A DNA stretch of 64,000 nt from Chamaelirium japonicum (Eukaryota > Streptophyta > Magnoliopsida > Liliales > Melanthiaceae): the NCBI GenBank assembly GCA_947650365.1, contig OX393549.1:94562048-94626047 (forward strand). Reading direction: 5' to 3'. The notes below the pieces were generated by a model. That model was not told where the DNA came from. It saw only the letters and a program-made list of their open reading frames with translations, and made no database searches. The translations under genes were made by a program, and so were the position numbers. Of this stretch, positions 12,326 through 52,899 are shown piece after piece; within the stretch, counting starts at the first letter, position 1; each line of letters opens with the position of its first letter.

Positions 12326-13134
12326 ATTCCAGTGAATATGGGTGAGTTTTTTTGGGTCCCTATATACGGGGCTCGGCAATTCCAGCATCCAATAAGTGCC
12401 ACGTGGGTATCAGGCGACCACGATGTACAGCAAAAAGATGGGGGCCATTCTCTTATTATGACATCAACTGAGCACGGGCTGGGCAGGACGGGCTAAGCAG
12501 CTGGGCTGAAACCTGCGGCCTGTTGAGCTGAGTTGGATATTATTGGCAGGTTCTCAAATCTCGGCCGTGCTGTAGCACGGCCGAGCCCTCTATTAGATCC
12601 GCCCCTGCTATAACTATAAGCCCCTCATTCTAGAAATTCCTTGCTCCGCTACTGCCACCACCTTCAACTGCCGCCCACCATCTGCCACTACTGCCACCCG
12701 GCCACCACCGATCATTGTCGCTGTCATCGCTGCCCCCACCAACCATCCTGGCGGTGGGTGGCAGCGTGTGGTGGCCGATGGCGATGGTCGATGGCTGTCC
12801 AAATGGTCAGTGATCCATATGGGAGACTATCATGAGTGGAGAGGAGTTGAACCCCTGCCGATTGGGGCTCAATGATTCACCAGTCGGGTTGGGTAAAAGG
12901 ATGTTTGTGATCGTATGCCACGTCAGTTATACCCATTTTTGGGAGCAACCTGTTCAACAAGACAAAAGCCTTTAATGACTCTTACTGAACCGATCACAGC
13001 CGTCCGTAGCCTGCCGGTCAATGCTGGGTGTGATTCACCGGGAGCCATATGCCCGGAGCAACAGACGGCTGTGATTGGGTATGTAAAGAGTTTTTAAACG
13101 TTTTTGTCATGTTGAATGGTATTTTCATTTTGGG
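12326..13134. other. Intergenic DNA, no gene seen
   Basis: Mixed composition with CCACC-rich sequence at 12640-12800. At 12563-12583 there is a short perfect palindrome (CGGCCGTGCTGTAGCACGG core). No coding family recognised. Confidence 0.35.
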
Positions 13135-13755
13135 AGAATCTTCTTTGCAACCTTTTGGTTGCCAACTTGGCGTGGCATGATGACAACCATCCGTTGTACC
13201 CAACCCGATAGTGAAACTCACTCAGCCCTAATTGTCAAGCAAATCAATGTTTTGAAATCCGAATCGGATCGGACAATTCAACCGCTAAACCTAGCTCAGA
13301 TTCTGGATCTGAGAAACACAGGAACCAAAATTATCATAAGACTGGTTTAAACTCGGTAAAACCGTTAAGCCAAATAACCCGTTCGACGGTTCAGTAAACC
13401 ACTGTTTATTAAAAGGATCTTAAACCATCTTTTTTTATTGTTCTTTTTGCCTCTTCGGGAAGTTTTGCTAGAAGTTCATTATTTTTAGGCAACATTATAA
13501 TATTTTTGAATATACTAATAAAAAATATTTTTAAAACTATTTTAAAGTTAAATAATAATAAATTAATTTAGTTATGATATCATGATGGTATCACGGTTCA
13601 TCCATAGGTTGAACCTGTGACCCATAACCCGGGCCCTATTCTGGTTTGATGAACGATCCGGTTTTGAAAACATTGGACAAACGGACTCTAGTGATTGGGT
13701 GCTGCATCAATTTGGTAGCCAAAAGTTGGCAAAGCAGCTGGTAGAATAGCATTGC
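13135..13755. mobile_element. MITE carrying a nested MITE
   Basis: The outer ends (TTTGGTTGCCAACTTGGCG on the left; TTGGTAGCCAAAAGTTGGC on the right) are inverted copies of each other and resemble the element at 12145. Inside, 13245-13675 starts CAATGTTTTGAAATCCG and ends CGGTTTTGAAAACATTG, a second inverted-repeat element of about 431 bp. Target duplications are not clear for either. Confidence 0.5.
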
Positions 13756-13780
13756 TCCCCCTCCAAAAACTCCACCTACC

Positions 13781-14270
13781 TAGGGGTGGTAATGAACTTT
13801 GAAAACCCAATCGGAATCCGACCCAAAACATTGGGTATAGGTACAAATTTTGTACCCGAAACATGGTTTGGGTAAGGCATGGGTATAGAAACTCTACCCG
13901 ATTAACTTTTGGGTATGGGTAAGAGTACCCCAATACCCATACCGAAACCCAAAACCCAATTGTCCCTCTAACTTACGTATATTAGATAATACATTTCAAC
14001 TTCAAACTCATTATCATATACCCAAAATCTAAAACCATTGTAATAAGAAACCAAAGAGCTTTTTAACATTGCATTGTAATACCTTGATTTTTCTCCTCAA
14101 ATAATTGATTATATGATGAAGAATAATAGACAAAATTATACCCAATTCATACCCGAAATCCGAACCAAAACTCGAAACCCCATTGGGTATAGATCGGGTA
14201 TTAACCATCTTCTAATCGAATGGGTATGGATAGGGGTAGGGTCCAACCCGACCCCGACCGATTGCCTTCT
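13781..14270. mobile_element. hAT-type MITE, right end degraded
   Basis: Starts TAGGGGTGGTAATG and is filled with GGGTATGGGTA / TACCCATACC inverted motifs, the design of the other hAT MITEs here. The right end near 14267 is degenerate and no 8-bp duplication was confirmed. Confidence 0.45.
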
Positions 14271-14342
14271 GATCAGAATGGGAGCCAGTGCTGCTCGCTC
14301 TGCGACTTATTAGAATAATTAGTGCATGGGCACCTTCGGTGT

Positions 14343-14430
14343 GACCAACCCCCCCCCCGAACCCCAGAGAGAGAGAGAGAGAAAGAGAGACCAGAGAGAG
14401 AGAGAGACATAGAGGGGGGGTGCGATCGAT

Positions 14431-14467
<37 letters not shown>

Positions 14468-14490
14468 TGTGTATATATATATATATATAT
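14343..14490. repeat. Compound microsatellite: C-run, (GA)n, (GT)n, (TA)n
   Basis: Consecutive simple tracts run into the left LTR of the retrotransposon that begins at 14497. The (TA)n at its end resumes at 17375 after the 3' LTR, so the element appears to have inserted into a TA tract. Confidence 0.85.
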
Positions 14491-14496
14491 ATTATA

Positions 14497-14668
14497 TGTA
14501 GTGTGTTAGTATTCTATTAGTCCCACCTCGGTTGTGGTAACGTAATGATGTGTGTTCTCTCTCTATATAAAGAGAGGTAGTCTTATGTAATGTTAATGTG
14601 AGATTAATGAGATAACACAAGGAGATTTTCTCCCCAATCCTATTCTCTCTCCCCCTCTCTTTGTAACA
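14497..14668 (+). repeat. 5' LTR
   Basis: A 172-bp LTR starting TGTAGTGTGTTAGTATTC and ending TTGTAACA. It contains a TATA-type promoter motif (CTATATAAAGAG, about 14572-14583). Nearly identical to the 3' copy. Confidence 0.9.
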
Positions 14669-14680
14669 TGGTATCAGAGC
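14669..14680 (+). promoter_or_regulatory. Primer-binding site, initiator tRNA-Met
   Basis: TGGTATCAGAGC directly follows the LTR terminal CA. This is the standard complement of the 3' end of plant initiator tRNA-Met used by Copia-type retrotransposons. Confidence 0.9.
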
Positions 14681-14796
14681 CAACCCTCTTGGCCTAGGGT
14701 TTCGATGCTCTCCTCTCCGACCTCGGCCTCCTCGGTCGTCATCGACGACATCGAGGAGGCCGGGAACAATAAATTTTTTTCTCTTTGATCTCGCGA

Positions 14797-14975
14797 GCCC
14801 GCAGCACTGTCGGTCTCACCTTCGCGCTCGCCGGCCACGTCGAGGCTGCCCGCATGCTCCTCGAGGCCGGCGACATCTGCTCCGAGCGCACCTTCGACGG
14901 AGACCGCTGCCACTACGCCGCTCTCAACCTCCGCATCCGGAGGCTGCTCAAGACCTTCGAGGTCCGACCCTGTGC
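14797..14975 (+). pseudogene. Captured fragment of an ABTB1-type ankyrin-repeat gene
   Basis: GC-rich sequence in a frame without an ATG start encodes an ankyrin-like stretch ([14 protein letters not shown]) followed by [18 protein letters not shown]. The latter is the hallmark that links ankyrin repeats to BTB domains in the ABTB1 family, conserved from animals to plants. Only about 60 residues are present; the BTB domains and the rest of the gene are missing. The sequence lies inside the LTR element and must have been copied from a host transcript or gene. It stays in frame with the second RPL12 piece downstream (open frame 14785-15687), probably by chance or because the element transcribes the whole. 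Confidence 0.7.
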
Positions 14976-15161
14976 AGCCCATCGTATTCTCTCATGTGCG
15001 AACGCCGGCAGCTACTCCATGATCGGTGCCCTCATCGACGACGCATGGAACCTCCGACAACCCGTCTCCAGCCCCACCAGCGCCGGCCACAGTCCCGGGT
15101 CCGAGTACTTCATCGACCGCAACCTGCTTTGCTGTCCTCCTGATCTCCCCCGCTCGCCGCC

Positions 15162-15530
15162 ATGCCGCCGAAGTTCGATACGTCGCAGGTGGTGGACGTT
15201 TACGTCCGGATCACTGGAGGTGAGGTCGGCGCCGCCAGCTCCCTCGCCCCGAAGATCGGTCCGCTTGACCTCTCGCCGAAGAAGATCGGGGAGGACATCA
15301 CCAAGGAGACGGCCAAGGACTGGAAGGGCCTCCACATCACCGTCAAGCTCACCGTCCAGAACAGGTAGGCCAAGGTCATCGTTATCCCGGCAACATGTCA
15401 ACGACAACGTCGTCGAGATCGCACGCGTCATGCGCCCCCGATCCATGGCCAAGGACCTCTCCGGCACCATCAAGGAGATCCTCGGCACCTGTGTCTCCAT
15501 CGGCTGCACCGTCGACTCCTGCATCGGCCC
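15162..15530 (+). pseudogene. RPL12: Captured, broken ribosomal protein L12 (uL11) cDNA fragment
   Basis: From the ATG at 15162 the frame reads as the N-terminus of cytosolic 60S ribosomal protein L12 (motif [17 protein letters not shown]) for 68 residues to a TAG where the family has glutamine (QAK). After a few more L12-like codons an internal segment of about 30 residues is missing. The frame then shifts, and [18 protein letters not shown] to GCTVDS (about 15398-15530) supplies the C-terminal part. No introns are present, so it was captured as spliced RNA or from an intronless source. It cannot make L12. Confidence 0.85.
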
Positions 15531-16237
15531 TGCGCCTCGCCACTGCGGCTCCCGATCCTGGCCCTGGGAGGCCGGGATCGAGCTGTCACTCCTCCTTCGG
15601 CTCAAGCCCGCCCCTGTCGCCGACCGCCTGATCGCCGCCGACCTCGAGCTCGCCCGCCGACGCCTGCTGGCCCGCCGGCCCGCTTGAAGACCCCGCGCCG
15701 GCCCTTCGCCCGCGCCAGTAGGATCTGCCGCACTACCGGACCCGCCGGCCCTATGCCCGCGCCAGCCGGATCTCCGGATCTCTCCCGTCTCCGACTCTCT
15801 CGCTCTCTCCTAGACTTCTCTCTCTCCGATCCGATCTTCTCTCATTTCTCTCCTCCTTTCTCTCTCTCGATTTTTCTCTCTTTCCTTATCTGCTCTCTCT
15901 TTCTTTCTCATCCGATAATCTCTCTTATCCCCTTTTCTTTTCTTTTTTTTTTTTTGAGCCCATGCCGTTCACCCGATCATGTGTATCCCTTTTTTTTTTC
16001 TCTCTATATTAGATGTAGTGTGTTACCTGCATCCTTAGCGTCCGCGCCCGCCGTCCGCTTGATCCGGCCGCCTTAGTGTCCCGCGCCCGCCATCCGCTGC
16101 ACCTTGAGCTTTGTTAGCCCGCCTTGCACCCTATGCACTTGCGCTTTGTCGATTCGCCTGCCCTATCGCCTCGCTCTGTGCCCTTGCACCTTGGTATTTT
16201 TGCCCTCTACGCCTTACCGATCCGCCTTGCACCTTTT
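15531..16237 (+). other. GC- and pyrimidine-rich spacer of the retrotransposon
   Basis: GC-rich to about 15780, then TCTCTC-rich to about 16010, then CGCCTTGCACC-type sequence. No protein family identified; it may hold further captured host sequence that I do not recognise. Confidence 0.4.
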
Positions 16238-16725
16238 GGATCCTCTCTCGTTCCGGTCACACTTGTCTTGTGCCGGCTTTTAGATCCTCTCTAGTTCCGG
16301 TCACACTTATTTTGTGCCGACTTTTGGATCCTTTCTCATTCCGGTCACACTTGTCTTGTGCCGGCTTTTAGATCCTCTCTAGTTCCGGTCACACTTGTTT
16401 TGTGTCGGCTTTTGGATCCTTTCTCGTTCCGGTCACACTTGTCTTGTGCCGGATTTTGGATCCTCTCTCGTTCCGGTCACACTTGTCTTGTGTCGGCTTT
16501 TAGATCCTCTCTAGTTCTGGTCACACTTGTTATGTGCCGGCTTTTGGATCCTTTCTCGTTCCGGTCACACTTGTCTTGTGCCGGCTTTTAGATCCTCTCT
16601 AGTTCCGATCATACTTATTTTGTGCCGACTTTTTGGATCCTTTCTTGTTCCGATCACACTTGTCTTGTGCCGGCTTTTGGATCCACTCTCGTTCCGGTCA
16701 TTCTTGCACCGGCTTTCGGATCCTC
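16238..16725 (+). repeat. 44-bp minisatellite inside the retrotransposon
   Basis: About eleven head-to-tail units of 44 bp, each built on GGATCCTCTCTCGTTCCGGT followed by CACACTTGTCTTGTGCCGGC. Units alternate between TCTCGTTCC and TCTAGTTCC variants, suggesting that expansion proceeded by an 88-bp dimer. Apparent open frames through it are repeat artefacts. Confidence 0.9.
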
Positions 16726-16972
16726 TTCCTTTCCTTGGTCATGTGACCCTATTAGAGCTACGACTCTTCATCTTCTCCTTCTTCTTTATCTGTGATGATT
16801 GAGATCTTCTAAGAGGTGTCAAGTACTTGCTTCGGCCGGGTGCTTGCCTCTTATGAGGTCTCACGGATTCACATCTTTTCTTAGTCGCTATCTCTCCTTT
16901 TGACCTTCGTTATTGCCGGCTTCCATCACCGTCGGCTTCCTTCGCTCCGATCCTTAGTGATCATTGTCAATT

Positions 16973-17202
16973 CCCCCGGTTGACCTGCTTACAGGTTGGC
17001 CGGGTTCCCCCGGTTGTCCTGCTTGCAGGTCAATCGGGTTTCCAGGACGACTTGCTTGCAGGTCGCCCTGACACTATCTTTACTTTTCAGCATAAAAAAG
17101 GGTTATTTGATGTAATTTTTTTTTCTCTTTCTTTCTCCTTCCTTTTATTAAGCAAACTGATGTCGGTTTATATCTTACATCAGTTTGACGGGGGGTATTA
17201 GA
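16973..17202 (+). other. Short direct repeats and polypurine tract before 3' LTR
   Basis: Three related units of about 35 bp with GACCTGCTTACAGGT-like cores lie at 16980-17070. A purine-rich tract (GACGGGGGGTATTAGA, 17187-17202) abuts the 3' LTR and is the likely plus-strand primer. Confidence 0.65.
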
Positions 17203-17374
17203 TGTAGTGTGTTAGTATTCTATTAGTCCCACCTCGGTTATAGTAACGTAATGGTGTGTGTTCTCTCTCTATATAAAGAGAGGTAGTCTTATGTAATGTT
17301 AATGTGAGATTAATGAGATAACACAAGGAGATTTTCTCCCCAATCCTATTCTCTCTCCCCCTCTCTTCGTAACA
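17203..17374 (+). repeat. 3' LTR
   Basis: A 172-bp direct copy of 14497-14668, same ends and length, differing at about four bases by eye (TTGTGG/TTATAG, ATGATG/ATGGTG, TTTGTAACA/TTCGTAACA). Followed at once by (TA)n. Confidence 0.9.
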
Positions 17375-17385
17375 ATATATATATA

Positions 17386-19888
<2,503 letters not shown>

Positions 19889-19973
<85 letters not shown>
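19889..19973. repeat. (TA)n(GA)n microsatellite
   Basis: About 26 bp TA then about 59 bp GA, directly upstream of the PPOX promoter region. Confidence 0.95.
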
Positions 19974-19976
<3 letters not shown>

Positions 19977-20274
19977 TGGGGTTTTTCAGTAGTTCGATTT
20001 TATTGAATTGATTTGGTTTTGGATTTTAGGGGGACGGTTAAACGTGGCCTTTTGAGGGATTTGAGGAATTTTTTTATCCATTTGATTTGAGAAAAAATTG
20101 AGATGTGTTTGATACGTACAATTAAATCGGATGGATAACTTATTTTCAAAACTTGTATGGTGTGTGCTTTTGAGGATGACATGATGGTAAATAACCCGAA
20201 CTGTTGTAACATAGAGTAGTGCACCCGCCGGTGCGAGTATACAAATGTTGTCCCTGAGGACCAAAACCTGTGCG
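19974..20274 (+). promoter_or_regulatory. Probable promoter/5' UTR region of PPOX
   Basis: Only about 300 bp separate the last microsatellite from the start codon. No convincing TATA box at a clear position. An in-frame ATG at 20245 lies ten codons upstream of the start chosen here, so translation could begin there as well. Transcription start cannot be set from sequence. Confidence 0.4.
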
Positions 20275-48109
<27,835 letters not shown>

Positions 48110-48727
48110 CCGGTATCATCACTGCATGGAACAGTCTCTGTTCCCCTCTTGATGGGTGGCCGTTGCGCCTGTGAGCTTGCTGCTAGTCCTTGACCTGCAC
48201 ATGGCAGTGATCATGTCGTTCAGATCCGATCGAAACATGAGTGGGAACATTTGCTGTATAATATCAAGTGTTGAGGCAACGAACAAAGTCGAAGGATTGA
48301 AGGAGACGAGAAACAAAAATCAGTGTTAATTGTTAATTCTTTGGTACTTTGAACAATTTATTTGTCCATCTCATCAGGGCTGCAAATGGGATGCAGAGAT
48401 CATCTTCCTGGTTAGTTTGATGGTCTTTGTTATCTGCTTTCCTGGCCAATGGAGAAGGTGGGGTGAGTTTTGGGGTAGGGAGAAGCATGGCTGATTCTCT
48501 TTTCGTGGCGACAACAAAAAGGTGGGTTTTTTTTTTTGCAAAAAGAAACCAACCCCTCCATATGTATCATCCACTTTCTACCCCGACACTGGGTGCCAAT
48601 CCCAACGGGTTGCCCAGAGCCAGTGGGTACGAGTAGAAAGGAGGGGATATGTATGGAGTGGTGGAGCATTCATTAAGATTTCCATTAGTCCTTACATAGT
48701 ACCTCTTTGAAAAGAGGCCAGATACAA
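48110..48727 (+). other. PPOX 3' UTR and downstream spacer
   Basis: The first about 250 bp are a plausible 3' UTR; no canonical AATAAA is seen and the poly(A) site cannot be set. From about 48370 the sequence is of unknown origin and runs to the LINE fragment at 48728. Confidence 0.45.
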
Positions 48728-49657
48728 CTAGGGGATGGACAAAGAGAGATTAAGTTTACAATGAAGCACGTGAGAGGCAAGCATGTGGGCCGCCTGGTTG
48801 CATTCCTTAGTCACATGGGAGTAATCGCAAAATGCAAACAACTGTGAGAGTCTCATGCATTCCATAATTGAGTTATGAATCTTCCAAGGAGGAGGGGTGT
48901 TCTTCTCCAATAAGAGCGTAATCACTGAAAGATTGTCTCCTTTCAACACTATGTTGTTGATTCTAAGGTATAAGCAAAACTTAATACCTTCAACCATTGC
49001 TAAACCCTCTGCTTCCATCGGCGAGCAAGCATGGAGGATTTTACCAGCAAACCAGATTGGGTGGCCTAAGAAATCTATGATGATAAGGCCACATGCTGTA
49101 TTCTTTCTACCAACTGAGGTGTCCACATTAATCTTGAGAGAGCCTTCCGGAGGTCGCTTCCACGTCGGTTTGGTGTTATCCTCTGTTCTTGTTCTAATTT
49201 TCAACGATAGTGTAGTAACAAAATCCTTTGATGAATTTTTGGCTATAAATAGTATATGTTTCTAGCTAGGTGCAATACCCTCAAATATGGCACTGTTTCG
49301 TTCTTTCCAAATACCCCATAGAATATAAGCACAAATCATTAACTTATCACGAGTCGACGAGGAGGAATTCCATAAAACATTCGTATTGGTGATAAGATGA
49401 TCAATCATACTGCCCTCTGGCCAAAGGAACCCGGCCAAAGCCCAAACTCTCCGGGATAAGACACAGTTGAAAAACAGATGGCACTCATCTTCCACATTGA
49501 GGTTACAAAAAATACAGGTAGAAGGTAGATGAGGCAAAAACGATGCTAGCCTTGCTCGGAGTGGGAGACTAAGGGTTAGTAATCTCCATAAAAAGATTTG
49601 GACCCGCGGCATAATATCTGTAATCTTCCAAATAGGTACATTAGCAGTAAAAACCAA
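48728..49657 (-). pseudogene. LINE ORF2 3' part: zinc-binding RT domain and RNase H
   Basis: A single - strand frame broken by one stop at 49262-49264. The first part (zf-RVT) has MPRVQIFLWRLLTLSLPLRA, CIFCNLNVEDECHLFFNC and WGIWKERNSAIFEG. The second part is the RNase H-like domain (LKINVDTSVG, MEAEGLAMVEGI, LKGDNLSVITLL, HVTKECNQAAHMLA). These are the C-terminal domains of plant L1-type LINE polyproteins. The polymerase domain upstream is absent. Confidence 0.85.
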
Positions 49658-50340
49658 TAGGAGAAAGAGAACGAATCATAGTCCTTTATCACAACTTGAA
49701 ATCAATCATAACTCCTTTGTCTCAAAACCAATAGGTGCTGGCGGTCCCACCTTAGCCAAACTACCCCTTGTGCAAGAGGTTGTCCCTCGTGCCCCCCACA
49801 CATGGGTTGCGAGGAAGACCACACCAAAAAAAATTTGGGCTAAAAATTCACAAATGAGAGAATCAATGGGTGTATGCCGTATTAAAAACCATGCATGTAG
49901 CATTAAAAATCAATAGGTAGATGCATGCAACTTTTAAAACCAATGGATAGATATGCGACTCCACTGCCGATCACCTTCATACCCTCCGCATCTCGCTCAG
50001 GCCTACAGATCTCCATCGAAAGTCCAGATCTGAGCACTGCAGGTTCGGATCTGGTTGTTGATTGTTCCCTCTCTTCAAATTTGGGCCCATATCTCTCTGT
50101 CTCACGCAGTCGAAGAGCATCCCTTCCCTCCAAATCTGGTGAGCAATATCAGATTGATTATGTGTTTTTTTATTTTTTCCTCGATTGAAAACTATTGTTA
50201 ACTAATCAAAATAAGGTTAATCTTTCAAATATATTCCTCATAGCAGTTTTTGGGATTTATTTCTAGACCAGATGACTTGTGGGTTCGGGCGTTATTTTTG
50301 AAATATATTTCTCATAGCAGTTTTTGGGATGCTACTAGAT
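49658..50340. other. Spacer between the two LINE fragments
   Basis: No family recognised. The open frame 49903-50133 (- strand) and its + strand shadow carry no motif. Some of it may be 5' sequence of either LINE. Confidence 0.35.
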
Positions 50341-51351
50341 GCCCTCATCACTCTTGGGTTGTGGAGAATGATCCTCGCAGCCTGGAACTCTATGCAATTA
50401 GGTGTGTGTTGGATTGTTGGTGACGGCACCTCGATCAAGATGTTCAAGGATCCTTAGATCAAATCTGCAGCTTTTTTTAAAATCTGCAGCTTTTTCAAAA
50501 TCTGCACCTCGATCACGATGTTCAAGGATCCTTGGATCAAATCTGCAGCTTTTTTCAAAATCCCTGTACAAATCTCTAAAAATCAGGAGTTGTTGGTGTC
50601 AGACTTCATGCATTGATCATGATACAGGAGTTGTTGGGCCAATTCTCTATCAAATCAGTTTATAAGGAGTATTCGGTGGTCTTAGTCCAGAGTTATTCCG
50701 TAGACATATGGCTTTCATAATTGTGGCTCGATACCCTAAAATCCGTCCGATGTGCGGGTCTCTAACAACATTTCTACTAGTTGGGAGAAACCTTCTTTGA
50801 GGCATCTCAAGATCAATGTTGATGCAGCTATGGGATTAGATTCCATCGCATGCGGGGCAATAGTTCGTGACGATTCGGGTACATTTATAGAACCAGCGGG
50901 TACGATATTTTCTCTTTGTTCGCCATTGGAAGCTAAAGCTTTGGCGGCTAAGAAATGATTGTTGTTGGCAATTCATAGCGGAGCAAACAAAGTAATTCTT
51001 GAGGGGGATAACCTTTCAGTGATTACTCTTTTGTCGGATGAAAATTTGATCCCCCCGTGGTGTATCTACACTTTGGTTGAGGAATGCAGGAGATTATTGA
51101 AGTTTTCGATTGTGGCTCGACTCATCGATCATGTTCGACGCAACGTAAATCAGGCGGCTCTTGTGATTGCAGGATTCACATTGGTGTTGGCTGGGAATTT
51201 TTCTACAAGGATTACTTCTAATTGGATCGCCAAGATCGTTGAAGATGATGTTATTAATGCCCTATGTGATTGTTCTTTCTCCTCTGGCATTTCATACCAA
51301 GATGACCATGCTTGTAATTCTCCTATTTTGATTGGGTTTGGGGCACCATAA
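50341..51351 (+). pseudogene. LINE ORF2 3' part in opposite orientation
   Basis: The + strand reads WIVGDGTSIKMFKDP (a typical LINE linker motif before zf-RVT), then degraded sequence, then an RNase H-like domain (LKINVDAAMGLDSIACGAIV, LEGDNLSVITLLSDENL, NVNQAAL) with one in-frame TGA at 50956-50958. A unit of about 77 bp containing GATGTTCAAGGATCCTT is tandemly duplicated (50430-50570). The RNase H part is clearly related to the one at 48728-49204. Confidence 0.8.
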
Positions 51352-51583
51352 ATAGAACCTCTTTTGTTTTTTATTTTTTTTTTAAAGGTTAATTCATATT
51401 ATCAAACGAAATATGAGGTAAAGGTAATATATCTATTTTGAATTAATGAAGCAGAAATATGCCCAATGAATAAACTCGCATTAACCAATTTAATTAAATA
51501 AGATATTTATCAATTACATTTTGATAAATAAACCCACAAGTTGTTACAAACACTCACCCAAACCCACTTACACCCGAAAAGTA

Positions 51584-51997
51584 CTAACCTTTCAAATGTC
51601 GACCCAAACCCATTTGCATCCTTAGAGCGTCAATTACCTTCTGTAGCGACAAGAGATTGAGGGTTCTATCAATGTCCCTCTTTTGTACGAAGTAATCATC
51701 GTATTGCTCCACCGCGGTATGAATTCGGAGGAACAACGGGTAACACATCCGAAATCTCCGCTGGAATTGCATGGGACTGTAGACACAATCTTTGACGAAG
51801 TAATCCTTGATCAATCTATTGTGACCTGCAATTCGGTTATGATAGATCATTTTGCGTGGTTGACTAGAGCCCCTCATCTTTGAAGTTGATCCGGCTTGTA
51901 ATTTTTTGTGTTCCTTCCATGCCGCCCAAGCCATGAGCATATCTTGCTCATCATCGTCGTCAAGCAACAACTTCTTCGAGCAATTGTGGATCGACAT
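51584..51997 (-). pseudogene. PIF/Harbinger transposase N-terminal fragment
   Basis: From the ATG at 51997 the - strand encodes MSIHNCSKKLLLDDDDEQ, then HNRLIKDYFVKDCVYSPMQF, RRFRMCYPLFLRIHTAVEQY and LSLQKVIDALRMQMGLG. This is the N-terminal part of plant HARBI1-like transposases (about 138 residues). It stops before the DDE catalytic core. Just upstream (52027-52082) a (GA)n array in the + strand extends an artefactual leader. Confidence 0.78.
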
Positions 51998-52024
51998 GGC
52001 GGCGCTAGACGAGGGATAGAGAGA

Positions 52025-52084
<60 letters not shown>

Positions 52085-52156
52085 GTGAAGCAATGATCAT
52101 TCAAAGTGTAGAATGCGTGATATTTATAAGATAACCAAACTCGTGTTAAGAGTGTG

Positions 52157-52410
52157 TGTCCAACGATCATAATTATAGCTGTAAGCTTGGACATGTCTAA
52201 CGTGTTGGAATGCGTGTCCAACGTCCAGATATATAACCGTTGAACTTAGACAGGTTTGATGTGTTGGAGTGAGTGCCCAAAGACAAGAAATATAGTCGTT
52301 GAGCTGGACAGATTTGACGTGTTGGTGTATGTGTCCAACGACAAGAATTATAGCTGTTGAACTTGGACATATTTTGACGTGTTGGAATGCGTGTACAATA
52401 ACCATAAATA
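52157..52410. repeat. 58-60-bp tandem repeat next to Harbinger fragment
   Basis: Five imperfect units of about 58-60 bp, each with a GTGTCCAACGACAAGAATTA-like start and a GACGTGTTGGAATGCGTG-like end. They lie on the upstream side of the transposase remnant and could be subterminal repeats of that element or its promoter region. Confidence 0.8.
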
Positions 52411-52899
52411 TTTTTTTATAATATTTTTTTGTGTCAACAACCATGTTCTTAATTTTTTAGTATTATTTGATTTTTTTTTATAATTTTTTGAGCTTTTATT
52501 AATATTTTTTTAAATTAAATAAGTAAGATAATATAGTTGGTAATTTAATTTACAAGTTACGGGTAAAATAGTTCTAGTTTGAAATGTTAATAGCTGAAAT
52601 GTTGAGGGTTAAACAGCAAAAGATCGACAATTTTGAGGAGACTGCTATCGACTTCCCCTCCGCAAAGATGATGTGGCATACATTTCCTCCTCAACACAAC
52701 TTTTGAGGAGGCCCATTTTGAGGAGGCTGCTGTACATGCTCTAACCGTTGCCTTGTGGGGGGCCACTACAATGCTCAGTGTGGCGCGTAATGATTGGCCT
52801 CCGCACTCAAGTTGCTCTATCTACCACGCGGCGTAAATCCAAATTAAGGCATGACAATTACAAACCGTAGAAGTTTGATTAGATTTGTTGTGCATCACA
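52411..52899. other. AT-rich spacer with a possible Harbinger/Tourist terminus
   Basis: At 52700-52745 the sequence ends GGCTGCTGTACATGCTCTAA. Its reverse, TTAGAGCATGTACAGCAG, is the typical terminus with TTA target of Tourist/Harbinger elements. The opposite terminus was not located, so the limits of the element are unknown. Confidence 0.45.

Larger units (their letters stand above)
14497..17374 (+). mobile_element. Non-autonomous LTR retrotransposon with captured host gene pieces
   Basis: A complete short-LTR element of 2,878 bp. The two LTRs (14497-14668, 17203-17374) are both 172 bp, begin TG, end CA and differ at about four positions by eye. A primer-binding site for initiator tRNA-Met follows the 5' LTR, and a G-rich tract precedes the 3' LTR. 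The 2.5-kb interior has no gag, protease, integrase or reverse transcriptase that I can recognise; it holds fragments of two plant genes and a 44-bp minisatellite. Such elements depend on enzymes of an autonomous relative, and the Met-tRNA primer site points to the Copia group. Flanks are (TA)n, so the target duplication cannot be defined. Confidence 0.88.

Noticed and set aside
14785..15687. 300-codon open frame as a real gene
   Set aside because: It opens without an ATG, lies within an LTR retrotransposon and joins fragments of unrelated genes. Recorded as captured fragments instead.
20245..20274. Upstream ATG at 20245 as the PPOX start
   Set aside because: It cannot be excluded, but it only adds ten residues before a leader that already begins well at 20275, which has G at -3. 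Kept as an alternative.
48397..48710. Opposing 60-80-codon open frames after PPOX
   Set aside because: No domain, and the two strands shadow each other around an A/T homopolymer. Treated as spacer.
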